Shown piece by piece: positions 1-10,836 of a DNA stretch of 64,000 bases. The stretch is from positions 4,278,001 to 4,342,000 of the forward strand of contig JANFOG010000001.1 in NCBI GenBank assembly GCA_024336345.1, in the 5' to 3' direction. A program made the position numbers and the translations under genes. The notes under the pieces are model-generated. The model was given only the letters and a program-made list of their open reading frames with translations. It was not told the DNA's origin and searched no databases. Origin of the DNA: Mariannaea sp. PMI_226. Its lineage: Eukaryota > Ascomycota > Sordariomycetes > Hypocreales > Nectriaceae. Numbering within the stretch: the first letter of the stretch is position 1; each line of letters begins with the position of its first letter.

Positions 1-1386
1 CATTATCTCGTTGGTGGTGACATGGTGTTGGGCTCTCGTGTTTGACAAGACGGTCAAACGATGGCAATAAAGAAATTTGCACTGGATGAATGGGAAGATA
101 TCTCATGAATCTGTTCGTAGGCCATGACATTTGAATTAGAAAAGGTAAAATACAATGATAACTAGGACTCTTGTGTTTATCACGACTGCTATTAGTTGTG
201 AAACCCCAAGCTTACGTATCTCTGCAGTTCGTTTGATTGTTTGCGTTTTAATGCTTCCACACATTGTCTTATTCATCTGATTTTGGGCATTTCAGTTTGG
301 GTGAGCTCTTTGAACTGTGATTCGTGAATTACGGAGAAGGCATTCCGTGGCTCAGTGAAGCTACCTAGGTTCCTTGACTGAAAAAGTACGATAGTCTGGT
401 TTGAATAAATAAGCAGCATCCAACTGGTTGCATGGGTCACCAACGACCCTGAAGGCATGGCTAGCATCGAATTAGCAATAGGAATGAAATACTATACAAT
501 GCTTCCCATCTCCGTCAACTTAATGGTCCGCTGAGATATGCTGAGCTGTAGTGTCATCAACGCTCGAAGGATCCTAGTTACAGATGCACTCAGTCAGCAT
601 CATCTTTGGCTGCTTATTAGCAGGCCTAAAACAAGGATCTTAATGTTGCGGTTACCAAGGTTAATGCATGTTAGCGCATGTCAATTGGCCTGCTCGGACT
701 AATCCTTGAAGCCCCCGCTTAGGATCGACCTTTGGCCCCCAATAGCAATGTATCAGCACTATACTCAGTACACAGGCACGGAGATACTATGTACAGGCCT
801 ACCAAAAGCCGTTTCCGTTCTGGGAGCTGAGATGGCGCCGCCTTAGGCTGAGCACCGCTACGTGATGACTAACGAAGTAGCTGGCTGAGCAGTCTGAAGC
901 CCACCACGGGCTGAGCTGAACTCGATCGACCCACGTTTTTACTCCATAGTGTCTTGCTTTGTTGGTTTAATGTCTTGGTATCCATTTCCACTTATTAGAT
1001 ATTCTAGGGCCACATTCATAGTAGCGCTCCTCCATGAAAAGGGTTTCAAATTGAGTCCGATGGCGAGTTATAATCTCAGAGACGGGAGGTCCGCGTCGTA
1101 CTTCGGTGGACAAAACTTCTAAGAATGGGAACGAAACTGTTAGTAGAATTCCATTACTGCGGGATTGTAGCGCTCAGATTGAGGCTCTGGACAAGGTACA
1201 GTCGCACAGCTTTAATATACGCCCCACTGGCCTGCAACTACGCCAGCTTCAAGTTATGGATCAGGCTGAGAGCACGGCTTCGATATGACCCCTCATTCAA
1301 TGTTGTAAGTATTATTTACATTAATAAATCCCAGTGGCTGTTGGCCAAGTTAGCCAATATCCTAATCATCTCAAGTTCGCTCGACA
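1..1386. other. Gene-free left flank
   Basis: I see no credible coding region here. Reading frames are short (90 codons at most), lack recognisable motifs and do not join across plausible introns. It is probably 3' flank of the E2-like gene plus intergenic sequence. Confidence 0.6.
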
Positions 1387-2655
1387 TTAGATCTTAAGCT
1401 CATCCAACTTTTCCCACAACTCCTGCCCGGCCTCTACTACGCCGCTACCATCCTGGCTTTGCTTGTCATTATTATTTTCCCCTGACTCACTGTCTCTATC
1501 AGCGTGCCGCGAAAGCGCCTCAGAGTCGTCTGGATCATTCACAACTTCAAACCCGAGATCCTCCCAGTCCTTGTCTTCCGCATCCCGATGCAAGTAACCC
1601 TTTCGGTGGGTGTCTAGTACGGTGATTTTTGCTAGTGGTCCGCTCTTCTTCTTGGTGTAAATGTGCACATAGAATGGAACTCCACGCACATCGCCAATTT
1701 CGGAGGCCGTCAGCCGCGACACAGGGCAATCGCCGTGAATGTAGCGGCGCCCATCGGAATAGTAGGCAAGCGTCATCTGATCTGCCCCGATGGTGACGTG
1801 TAATCGCATATCACCATCGTTCATTGGCTTGCCGTGGTAGAACCATTTGGTTGTTTCGTTGGCCCGCTTCCGGGCCGCCGTCGCCGTCACGCCGTTTCGA
1901 ATCAGCACCGTCTCCGGTTTCTTTCCAACGAGGTCGGTTTTTGAATTGGTCAAGATCACGGAAAAGATGATGCCCTCGTGCAGCTCAGAGAGGTCTACCG
2001 CAAACGTATGGACGATCGAGTCATTGGTCTGTAGGCAAATTGGGCCCGCCATCACCCTATGGTTGTCCCCGGCGGTGATCTCCTGGGGAAACTCCAAGTT
2101 TTGGGCCGAGACCATGGTGGCTTCTACCAGCGGAATTTGAGGAATGGCCGGTATCCAATGTTTATGATCATTATAGCTTTCCCTTGCATAACGCTTCACG
2201 TCACGAAGCTTTTCCATCGAGACGTACTCGGGTCGGTCGCTCCCGTATTCTTGCGGGACGTAGAAGGACACAATCGCTGACATCAGCGACGCAAAGAGCG
2301 CCGAGATGGTGAAGTCCTCTGTCCAGGTGCCGCCGTTCGTTTTTGCACGCAAAATGTTGAAGCAGAGGGTGCTGCTCTCCTTGTCGTTTAACCTGGATCG
2401 AAAAACGTCAACGTTATATCGTCCAGTCTGGGTATAAAGATGCACCGCGGGTGGCGACTCGGGATATGAATCGGGGATATACAGTGCTCCAACCAAGGTC
2501 AGATGCGCCATAGCGCCGTCATTTGGCAGCATGATAAAACCAAATCGTGATATATCATCCTCAGGATCGGGGGAGATGACAGTCCGCAAATTGAAGAAAT
2601 CGGCATTGACATCCTCAATCTCCTTAAAGACGCGCTTCAGAATCTTGGCTTTCAT
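1387..2655 (-). CDS. E2-like (UBC fold) protein with C-terminal beta-rich domain
   Basis: A single-exon protein of 422 residues. Residues 1-140 read as a ubiquitin-conjugating (UBC) fold. YIPDSYPESPP (59-69) matches the E2 YP-x-x-PP strand, the TQTGRYN stretch (75-81) sits where E2s carry HPN, and TLCFNIL (96-102) puts Cys98 at the position of the catalytic cysteine, followed by GGTW and the TIS-x-L helix. The HPN motif is changed to RYN, but the functionally important Asn is kept. Residues about 190-365 are beta-rich and resemble a concanavalin/SPRY-like sandwich (WFYHGKPMNDG, PFYVHIYTKK). The tail (about 375-422) is acidic and hydrophilic. E2 enzymes pass ubiquitin or a ubiquitin-like protein from E1 to substrate. 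Whether this one is active, or which modifier it would carry, is unknown. The start is the first ATG of the frame, with an AT-rich leader. The fold call is fairly firm; the second domain is inference from pattern. Confidence 0.78.
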   Translation of the reverse strand: MKAKILKRVFKEIEDVNADFFNLRTVISPDPEDDISRFGFIMLPNDGAMAHLTLVGALYIPDSYPESPPAVHLYTQTGRYNVDVFRSRLNDKESSTLCFNILRAKTNGGTWTEDFTISALFASLMSAIVSFYVPQEYGSDRPEYVSMEKLRDVKRYARESYNDHKHWIPAIPQIPLVEATMVSAQNLEFPQEITAGDNHRVMAGPICLQTNDSIVHTFAVDLSELHEGIIFSVILTNSKTDLVGKKPETVLIRNGVTATAARKRANETTKWFYHGKPMNDGDMRLHVTIGADQMTLAYYSDGRRYIHGDCPVSRLTASEIGDVRGVPFYVHIYTKKKSGPLAKITVLDTHRKGYLHRDAEDKDWEDLGFEVVNDPDDSEALSRHADRDSESGENNNDKQSQDGSGVVEAGQELWEKLDELKI

Positions 2656-3549
2656 GATGATTTAGCTCACACACGGCTAGTGTTGCTGGTGTACTAAAGT
2701 GCAAGTCCTCCAGATACCCCAATTCTTAGCTCTCTTATACTTATACCTACCTACCTGACGTTACAATCAATCTCAGACTCCCGAGTGACTCAGCCTTTTT
2801 GCGCGCTCTGACTCATATAATATAGGCCGAGCCCCAATAACCAGGTACTCGGCCACAATTGTGGCACAGCACAGGCGACTTTCATGTGACTGACGGTCAA
2901 GTCAATGATATCTTTTGTCCTTTGAGGTAAAAACACATTAACACTGCTACAACCGAACTGGGCGGGGAAAATCTGATCAACTATACAGCTATGTTTTGGT
3001 TGAATGATTTCGAACCCTACCTATCATTGCAAAACCACCCGTCGCTGGCTGAACTTGAGCTCATCTCTGTTCGACCTCGCTAATCGTCCCCCTGCTGAAT
3101 GTGGGAAAACAGCCAACCCAGCCCCCAGAATATACATCTTCAATCCGTAGACCACAAGACTAGCAATTGAAGATGCTGGATACAAGGGAAGTAGAGCTTT
3201 TTTCTGAATAAATAGTCGTCACTCACATAGCGGGGATAACACTTCGTGGACAGGAGTGAGCCGGGTCAAAAGTAGACCTAAAAGCGGCCACTGACGCTAA
3301 CCCAAATCTCACCGTGTTTTGGCGGTATTATACATGAATAGGTACTTATTTGAATCGCTCAGCAACTGGAGCTATAAAGACGGAGACCGTCTCATTTTCT
3401 TGGATTGGAACCAGACACCCCTTCTCCAAGGTTGTTAAGATTGCTAAGATACACATTCTCCAGCCATTTATAATCCATTCAAGGTGGATCTCTTGAGTTA
3501 CCTTCGTTTGTGAGTCCGAGGCTCAATTCAGTCAATTTGTCTCGGCAAA
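2656..3549. promoter_or_regulatory. Divergent intergenic region between E2-like gene and Zn2Cys6 regulator
   Basis: The two flanking genes start at either end and point away from each other, so this 0.9 kb must hold both promoters. A TATA-like run (tataatatagg, about 2816-2826) lies upstream of the minus-strand gene. No coding frame is evident. Confidence 0.55.
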
Positions 3550-5248
3550 ATGGCTCGCAAAGGAAACCGAAAGGTGAAAACGGGTTGCTTAACTTGCAAG
3601 TGAGTGGTCCGTATACGATCTGGTGATCGCCAGAGGTCGATCTAACCCCGTTAGGATCCGCAAGGTCAAATGCGATGAGGGTAAGCCACATTGCGAGCGA
3701 TGTCTTCAGACTGGCCGCAAATGCGATGGCTACATGACTAGTGTGAGACCTGGACTGCTCTCGTACACGCCAACACAGGGATTCCAGGGCGTTGAGTCTG
3801 TAGATGAGGGACGAGCCCTGCAGTTCTTCTGCGAAATAGCTGGGCCTTACTTATCTGGGGCTGCGGACCCTTACTTCTGGACCTCGCTCGTAATGCAGTT
3901 CAGCAATTTCGAGCCTGTGGTGCGGAAATCTGTCGTGGCCATCAGCACGCTGTATGAGCAGGTCCAAGCCAATCCCCAACCTACGGCCCAAGTCAGAGAC
4001 AGTAGGCTTGCTTTGGGACAGTACAACGCAGCGATCCGCGGGTTGAAGTCTATGAAAAACGAGCCTGTTGTTCTGCTGGTTTGTGTTCTGTTCATATGTA
4101 TAGAATTCCTGCAATCTAACAGAGATACGGCCATCAAGCACTGCAAACATGGAATTGCCATATTGGAAGAAATTGGCCCAGATATTCCCTGGGTTAAAGA
4201 ATACATGGTGCCTGTTTTCCGACGACTGAGCATTTTCCCCTTCTTTTTCGGCGATGACCCTGCAGATTTCCCAAGCCTGAGTGCTCTGGAGACCACCTGG
4301 CCCGCGACATTCTCCTCGTTTACAGATGCACATTCCGTGATGGACAGCATCTTTAGCCGAACCATGGAGCTTGTGCGGAAAGGCGATCCATATCGCTTGA
4401 GGAGCCCGGGATACGGGGTAGTCCCACAGGAACTCATCAAGTCACGAGAGGAGATCAAATCCTTGCTAGACCGGTGGCAGCAGCTCTTCGATGAGTTTGA
4501 AGCTACGTTGCCCATCGCATTGCCTATCACGGAAGTCGTGAAACATTTCCAACTCGGGGAGCTGTACATGAGAGAGATGACACGCACGTTTCTATCACTA
4601 CGCTATGAAGTATGTCGCATCTGGTCAGATATGGCATTCGCCAGTGACGAAACAGCCTACGACGTCTATATCGATACGTTTCGAGCTTTGATTTCTCGAT
4701 GCGCGAACCTTCGGCTCACCCCACCAGGTGAGCCGCCCATTATCACTTCCCGATCCCCAAAGTTCATGTTCGAAACAGGGTTCACTCCCACACTCTGGTT
4801 CGTCGCCATGAAGTGTCGCTGCCTGGAAACGAGACTTGAGGCATTGCAGCTGATGTCTGTACTTGGAGTTCCTCGCGAGAACTTCTGGGAAGTAAGGATG
4901 ATGCAGGCACTCGGCAGACGAGTAGTTGAAATCGAGCACGAGATCGTATTGAATGACATATATTCTTGTGTTGACGCAGCGTCATCTCCCCCCAATCTTC
5001 CGCCTGACGAGAATAGAGTGCGAGAGACTTGGACAGAATCTACGCTCTCGGTCGATGCGACTATTCGAGGCCACGAATTATCTGGAAGATTGGTTGGATT
5101 TTTTGTCCAAGGACCCGACAAGACCATATATCTCCATACGGAATTCATGGATGAGCACAAGGGCCCTCCACACCATCGGATTCGCTCCACGAGTGGACAC
5201 ATCGCCGCGCCCTCAGCGAGAACTAGGTTAGCCCCCACAAACTGTTGA
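3550..5248 (+). CDS. Zn2Cys6 binuclear cluster transcription factor
   Basis: Two exons, 3550-3599 and 3655-5248, give 547 residues. The 55-bp intron (GTGAGT...TTAG) splits the codon for Lys17 inside the zinc cluster, so the long downstream frame alone lacks a complete cluster. Once joined, the cluster is Cys13-x2-Cys16-x6-Cys23-x6-Cys30-x2-Cys33-x6-Cys40, exactly the fungal Gal4-type spacing, preceded by a basic MARKGNRKVKTG start. This class binds CGG-type half sites as dimers in the nucleus. The remaining 500 residues are helical, with a C-terminal TRLEALQLM segment typical of the fungal-specific middle region. The final 60 residues are less convincing: another frame stays open over 4953-5231, so a late unrecognised intron is possible. 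Targets cannot be read from sequence; no biosynthetic cluster adjoins it. Confidence 0.88.
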
Positions 5249-5999
5249 GTGCGTGTTTATGTGTATTTTTTATATTCCTGTCAGCTATGAATTGGGATAC
5301 AGTTGGTAGGTTACTGACCACATGTCGCTTGAGGGTTCAGCCATGGCTCACGTCGTTTTGGGCCTTGGTCTTGGGATTGAATAAAGTATCGTTTTGGATT
5401 GTTGGAGCCGAATACCCATGGAGTTAGTTATATGATATATGACATATGAAAATGCTCCAAATATTAAGCCATTGCAGAGAGAACATATGAGTTGGGTGAT
5501 GAGATTGTCTGAAGCATCGTAATGTGCGTAACTTGCTTGTACTAGGCCTCGTCTTCCTCCCTCTATGCCAGTGTCGACAATACTTGACGTGGATAAGATG
5601 CTGTGTAGGTGCTTTGACGAGACCAAATTTGTGAAATACACATCTCACACACCCAACTAAAATTACCCGCATAGTAACTGCGTTAATGACATAATTAATG
5701 GCTCATGGGCTTCAGTTTCGGCCTCTGCTGACCTGATTGGGTTGATTGGGCTGTAGCTGGCTTGGGCCCAATTGCTGGACTAGGTATGCAATGTTCCCTG
5801 ACTGATAGGCAAAGCAGCCAATCAACCAAAGCAGCACTGCCCAAAGCCGACGTGTCAGATGTCCAAGATCCATATGAAACTATCCCTCCTCTCTTAACTT
5901 CATCTGCAACACGTCAATGGTTGGGATCTCACCGATTTTCTTATTGTTACAGGTTCTTCTTTCCACACAAGTAATATCCCAAGTGTGAAGGGCTCAAAG
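5249..5999. other. Intergenic region
   Basis: This 750 bp separates the regulator's stop from the next plus-strand ATG. Short frames on both strands have no motifs. It probably contains the terminator of the first gene and the promoter of the second. Confidence 0.5.
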
Positions 6000-7645
6000 A
6001 TGTCCGCTCCAAATCTGACGCCCGAATTGCTACGGGATAATCGTATCTTTTTGCATGAAGACCCTCAAGAGGTGGAGCAGCCGCCACAGCACGTCACCTA
6101 CCTGCGGGCTGTACTCCTGGATTTCGACTGCACCATCTCGGACCAGTTCAATCTGAAAAAGGATGACGATATCACAAACCTCGACTGGGAGCACGCTTTT
6201 AGAATGCGCCGTGCAAAAAAGCCTGAATGCGACGCCGTCAGGGCGAGTCTCACAAAGTATCGCCGCACCAAACACCAGGCAAGAATGGTGGAGGATGGAG
6301 GAGACCGTGACTCCGACTGGAGGCAATACTACTTTGAATATTTCCTTGAACCCCTTGCAAAGGAAGTGGCCGTTTCTGAAGGAGATGGAAGACGGTTCGT
6401 ATCCGTATCCCTTGTGCATTTGGCAACTATCAAATAGTGGCGGAATGGCTAACGAAGACTCTGGCTATCTTCTCGTATTAGAACATCTCGAGTGAAGACC
6501 TACTACGATGCGTTTGAATGGTGAGCCCTTTACTCCGCACCATAAGCCACGGTGGCTATCCATCTTATACCGTCAATAGGACCACAGACAAGCCCTGGAC
6601 GTTGTTCGAGAAGGATCCAGAGATTCGACAGAGCAAAAAGGAGCTCCCAACGCCAAGTCCCGAGTGCGTCGCCTACTTGCCCATATACGACCTTGAAGAA
6701 AAGGGCAAAGTACAGAAAGTAGATAGATGGCAGTGGCCCAGCAACCCCAAACAGGGTATGGCTATGAACTTTTCACGAAAAGTACTCGAGCATTTGACGC
6801 GTTGTGGGCTCCAGCCGAGCACTGCCGGGGTGTTTGGAAAAAGCTGGCAAACCGAACTAGCCAAGTCAGACTACCAATGCTTTCCCTGGCTCATTATAGA
6901 GCACAGGGAAGATGTTTTGCGCGATAGGGAGACTCGCTGTTACTGCCGCGCGGCAAACGCAGCAGATGCAGCTTTAACGCTGTATCAGAACCTTGGAGAG
7001 CATGCCTTGAACAAGGCCAACGATATTCATGTTCCACCAGTGGTGGCAATGACGACAGCTGGAAAGGATATTCGCGTTTGGATTGCGTATGCTTGCAATA
7101 ATGGGGAAGACCATGTGCGAAAATCCAAACGCATGCCCCTTTGCTTTGACGAATCACAATGGCTAACAAAGTCCTAACAGAGAATGGTATGCGTGTGGAA
7201 AGGAGATGTAACTTCCGCGATAGGCATCATCGAACTTGAAGCTATTCTTGAAAACCTCCACACATGGGTCATGAGAGAACTGAGACCCATGATATCTGGC
7301 TACATTGGGCAGTGGCTGTTTCGCTTCCCGGTGCTTCCCCAAGCCACCACCAGCTCGGACCCAGACGAGAAAGCGCTCGTTCGCATCGAATCCCAAGAGA
7401 GCCATACATCTGAGGTCTCTGAGAAGATGGAGGTTTCCAAGAGCGAATTACGGGACCTAATCCAGGACGAGCATGACTACCTCATCTGGAAGCTGGAGAA
7501 ACTCGTCAAGAAACTTGCCAAGCCTGACGGGAAGAAGGCAGAAACGAAGACTGTAGAACATCCAAAGTCGAAACCTAAGCCGAAGCCGAAATCGAGTTCT
7601 AGGCGAAAGCGAAGATCATCTACTTCTTCGACAGATTCTTATTAG
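6000..7645 (+). CDS. Fungal protein of unknown function, four exons
   Basis: I do not recognise a named family. Exons 6000-6394, 6482-6520, 6580-7114 and 7181-7645 join in phase to give 477 residues. The first donor (GTTCGT) is weak and the first intron is the least certain. The short second exon yields TSRVKTYYDAFEW. Visible traits are an N-terminal LLDFDCTISDQF segment, a hydrophobic strand FPWLIIEHRED, a Cys/Ala-rich helix CYCRAANAADAALTLYQNL, a VCVWKGDVTS-x-IGII strand-helix, and a basic, Lys/Pro/Ser-rich C-terminal tail (about 440-477) that could act in nuclear targeting. The E-x-x-D/CxC-helix arrangement is loosely reminiscent of restriction-endonuclease-like folds, but I cannot confirm catalytic residues. 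The start is the ATG at 6000; a GTG 15 bases upstream is not a eukaryotic start. Confidence 0.72.
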
Positions 7646-8040
7646 AAAATTAGGATGGAGATGCTGGTTTCAGGGGGGGGAAAGCCTGGGATCTAATCTA
7701 AGCGATATCATAGCTTGTTGCTTGGCGAAAAATATATCGATAAAATCTGCAACCCTTACAACCTTGACTACCAAACCACTTCTATCGGCTTCAAATTTAA
7801 TTGACTTCTTGACCTGATCATTAACTCAAAAACCCCGCTCATTACCCCGAAAAATTACAAGATGCTGACATCGGCGTTAACTGCACCAAGCTACTCAACG
7901 TTATCTCCGCCAAACTTGAAGCGGGGTTGTGTCTTACTACATCATCAATACATTCTCCCCCCCTTTGCGTCCAACAATTGCACAACTTCAACTCAAATCA
8001 CACCGAGCGTTTTACGTCAATTTTCCAAATTGCCATTGTC
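7646..8040. other. Intergenic region / SDR leader
   Basis: This 395-bp spacer is C/T-rich just before the SDR start, as is usual for filamentous-fungal leaders. Short open frames starting at 7862 and 7927 lie in the leader; the one at 7927 is in phase with the SDR but opens with TTG rather than ATG, so it was not used as the start. Confidence 0.5.
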
Positions 8041-8939
8041 ATGTCTCAAAACTTTACCAAAGACGGCGTTGCCGTCATTACTGGAGGAGCCTCGGGAGTT
8101 GGCCTGGCACTGGCCACAAAATGCCAGAGTCACGGCATGCGTGTGATTATCGCCGACTGGGATCAAGGTGCTCTTGACAGTGCAGTGAAGATCCTGGGGG
8201 ATGCAGTTACGCCTCTAAAGATTGATGTCGGGCTCAGAGAGGATTGGGAGAAGGTGAAGGATCTCGTGAGTAAGGATTTTGGCGGTAAGTAATCAAAGAA
8301 TGGCAATGGGTGGAATTCATGGTCTAATTGAATTTGTCAGGTCATGTCAACCTCCTCGCTCTCAATGCTGGGAAAGGAGCAAAGCGAGGCTGGACTGATG
8401 CATCTGTCTTCGAAGATCTCTACAGGACCAACATCTTGGGAGTGGTCAATGGAATTGCGGCCCTCTTGCCTTTCGTGGAGGCAGCCGCATCGTCTGGGGC
8501 TCGCGCCTCGATTGTGATCACTGGCTCAAAGCAAGGCATCACCAACCCTCCGGGTAACCCCGCGTACAACTCTTCAAAAGCAGCAGTCAAGTCACTTGCA
8601 GAGCACCTCAGCTGGGATATGCGGGAAAAGAACGTGTCTGTTTACCTCCTCATCCCTGGATGGACATACACTGGGCTGAACGGGAACCGTGCCAACGAAG
8701 GGACTACAAAGCCCGACGGAGCTTGGCTGCCGGATCAAGTCGTGGAATACCTGGAGAAGAAGATGGAGGAGGGCCAGTTCTGGGTTGTGTGCCCTGACAA
8801 TGAGGTAACGGAAACGCTGGACAAGAAGCGAATGAAGTGGGCTGCGGAGGAAGCGATTACAGGAAAGCCACCATTGAGCCGCTGGAGAGAGGACTGGAAA
8901 GAGAAGGCTAAAGAGGCAATTGATAAGATGGAGGTCTGA
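8041..8939 (+). CDS. Short-chain dehydrogenase/reductase (classical SDR)
   Basis: Two exons, 8041-8284 and 8341-8939, with a 56-bp intron (GTAAGT...CAG), give 280 residues, a normal classical SDR length. The nucleotide-binding motif TGGASGVG is at 14-21. An acidic residue in IIADWD after the second strand suggests NAD(H) preference. NAG is at 90-92, the structural Asn at 112, Ser144 in ITGSKQG, and the catalytic YNSSK pair is Tyr157/Lys161, so the complete Asn-Ser-Tyr-Lys tetrad is present. No signal peptide or membrane segment is visible, so it should be cytosolic. Substrate cannot be told: the C-terminal cap (KPDGAWLPDQVVEYLEKKM) gives no specificity signature I know. The family oxidises or reduces alcohol/carbonyl groups. 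It stands alone, with no biosynthetic partner next to it. Confidence 0.9.
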
Positions 8940-9287
8940 GTCAAAAAGTTCTGGATTTTTCTTTATAAAAACAAAATCTGAATCCATAACTCTGTCTCGA
9001 AACCATCTATCTGTCTACCGACGAAACATGCGTCCTTTAAGCCCAGCTTGAGTTGGCATTGATGGTGAAGCAACAAGTCAGTATGAACCAGCGAAATTCC
9101 CTTGACCCAAGGAGTGGTGTCAATTCCTTCCTAACTCACTTACTGTAGTACTTTCAGCAAATTGCACGCAAATTCATCACACACATACTTGCTATTCTGG
9201 TTTGGCATTTCTCCTCTATGCTGGGAATATTTGGTATCTCATTATATTACATTACATTACATCTGCTCGAGTTACAGTCTTTATTCA
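8940..9287. other. Convergent 3' spacer with ATTAC microsatellite
   Basis: Both flanking genes end here. It contains a short ATTAC/ATTAT tandem run around 9241-9261 and nothing else I can call. Confidence 0.5.
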
Positions 9288-10836
9288 TTACCTAAGACCG
9301 TTTACCCTCGTGCCAAATAATTCCTCAATAAATTCTTCCCTTTCAGATGTGACCACTGTCACTTCGGTGCTAACAATGATTGCCCGCTCGTCTTCCATTC
9401 TTCCCTTTCTTTCCAAGTCATGGCTTAGTGACGAGATAGATCCCACAGCCATTCCCTTGCTGGTCAACTCGACCTCGTCGTCATCGCTCGTAAAGCTCGT
9501 GCCGTGTTTCCGAGTGTTCGGCTTTCCCACTCGCAGAGAACTTCGCTTGTTCCTCGATCCGAACTGGGTCCCAGGCTTCGATATATTAGTCCGGCCGCTG
9601 CTGTTGAATGGACTGCTGCCCTTCTGACTGGATCTTCTTACTCGGAACAGAGGAGCAAATGTCGGAAGGCAGGCGGAGATGATTGCCACAGACGGTTCAA
9701 TACTTGACCACGCCATGGCAGATCCTAACCACCAAGTGGGGTCGTGGTGTACAAATAGGCCGTGAAGATAGTAGATTCGAACTATGCTAGCCAGGCAAAC
9801 GCTAATAATTGAAACTTCTTGTTAGTATTTTTTTTGGCTCTTCTTGCGACTGAGAAGAGACAGAAAGATGGTTGTGCAAAACTTACAGGCCTCCGAGCAT
9901 CATGATTCCAATCACAGACGCCTTCAGTCTCTTGGTCAAATGCAGGTCGATAATTCTAGGGATTGGAACGAACAGAATGAAAATATCGTTCAACATGTTC
10001 ACAATTCCCACAGCAAGAAAGAAGCGCGTCAAGTCGATGCAGGAGCCCTCGGCTCCGATATACTGATTCCAGTAGAAGCTGATTGGTCGACAGGCACAAG
10101 CCATGGTTATCCACAGCACCACGGGATATGCAGCGGTGAGACCGACAGCTGCCCAGTACAGGAAGAAGAAGGCACTCTTCTTCGCGCTTTTGGAATAGTA
10201 GAGGCGGCGGTAGAAGAGAAGGATGCTTATTTTGGTTGTTGTAACAGCCAAGGCATATATACATGGCTGACTATAGACGACCTACTCATGTTTGTGGTCA
10301 ATCTCAATGCTCGGCTATATATGGCTGAATTGCAAGAGGCGGTAGAGAGTGGCATACCTTAAGTAGTTTGATTAAACCCAAAAGTTCGTTTGCCCAGATG
10401 TGAGTGCTGGCGCCATAGTTGCCAGCTTTTGTGAAAGGATGGGAGGTTAGACATGAAAAAGAGAGGATGAACTCAGGGCGAGTAGGAGGAGACTGTGTTG
10501 CTTACCCAGAATAAGCATCACCAGTGTAGCAGAGTTACATAACTATCATCAAGGGAACCATCTGTCAGTAATCTAAATGTTTGTTCTAAGTAAGAAGCTA
10601 TATTCTGTGGCTGTTTAACTCACTGTACTAATCACAATGGCATAGTCGTCGGCCCCAAGCCTGGGCCCCATTCGTCGCCGCACATACAGACGTAAGGCGA
10701 CTGACGCTATTGCTACAGCATATACAATGGCCGATGCTATATCATAGACCGTATACTTTTCCTCTGTTAGATCCAGGCCAGGTGGTGGGGGGCCAAAGAT
10801 CTTCAGAAGAAGAGGGTCGATAGTCGGTTTCGACAT
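9288..10836 (-). CDS. Rhodopsin-domain integral membrane protein (PTH11-like GPCR class)
   Basis: Five exons (10836-10624, 10542-10506, 10425-10358, 10266-9887, 9801-9288) join in phase to 403 residues. The second exon is only 37 bp. The hydrophobic pattern fits the seven-helix fungal rhodopsin-domain family, with its signatures in order: ALRLYVRRRM...LGADDYAIV after helix 1, YGASTHIWA, TTTKISILLFYRR, the CRPISFYWNQY loop with GSCID, IVNMLNDIFILFVPIP, LKASVIGIMMLGGL, DPTWWLGSAMAWSSIEPSVAIISACLPTFAPLF. The last 85 residues are a Ser/Arg-rich cytoplasmic tail. Family members sit in the plasma membrane, and some (Pth11) sense surface cues in plant pathogens; ligand and role here are unknown. This one lacks an N-terminal CFEM domain. 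The exon chain is well supported because these motifs occur in five different stretches and meet in frame. Confidence 0.87.

Noticed and set aside
3871..4587. 238-codon minus-strand frame inside the transcription-factor gene
   Set aside because: Antisense to a well-supported Zn2Cys6 protein and without any motif.
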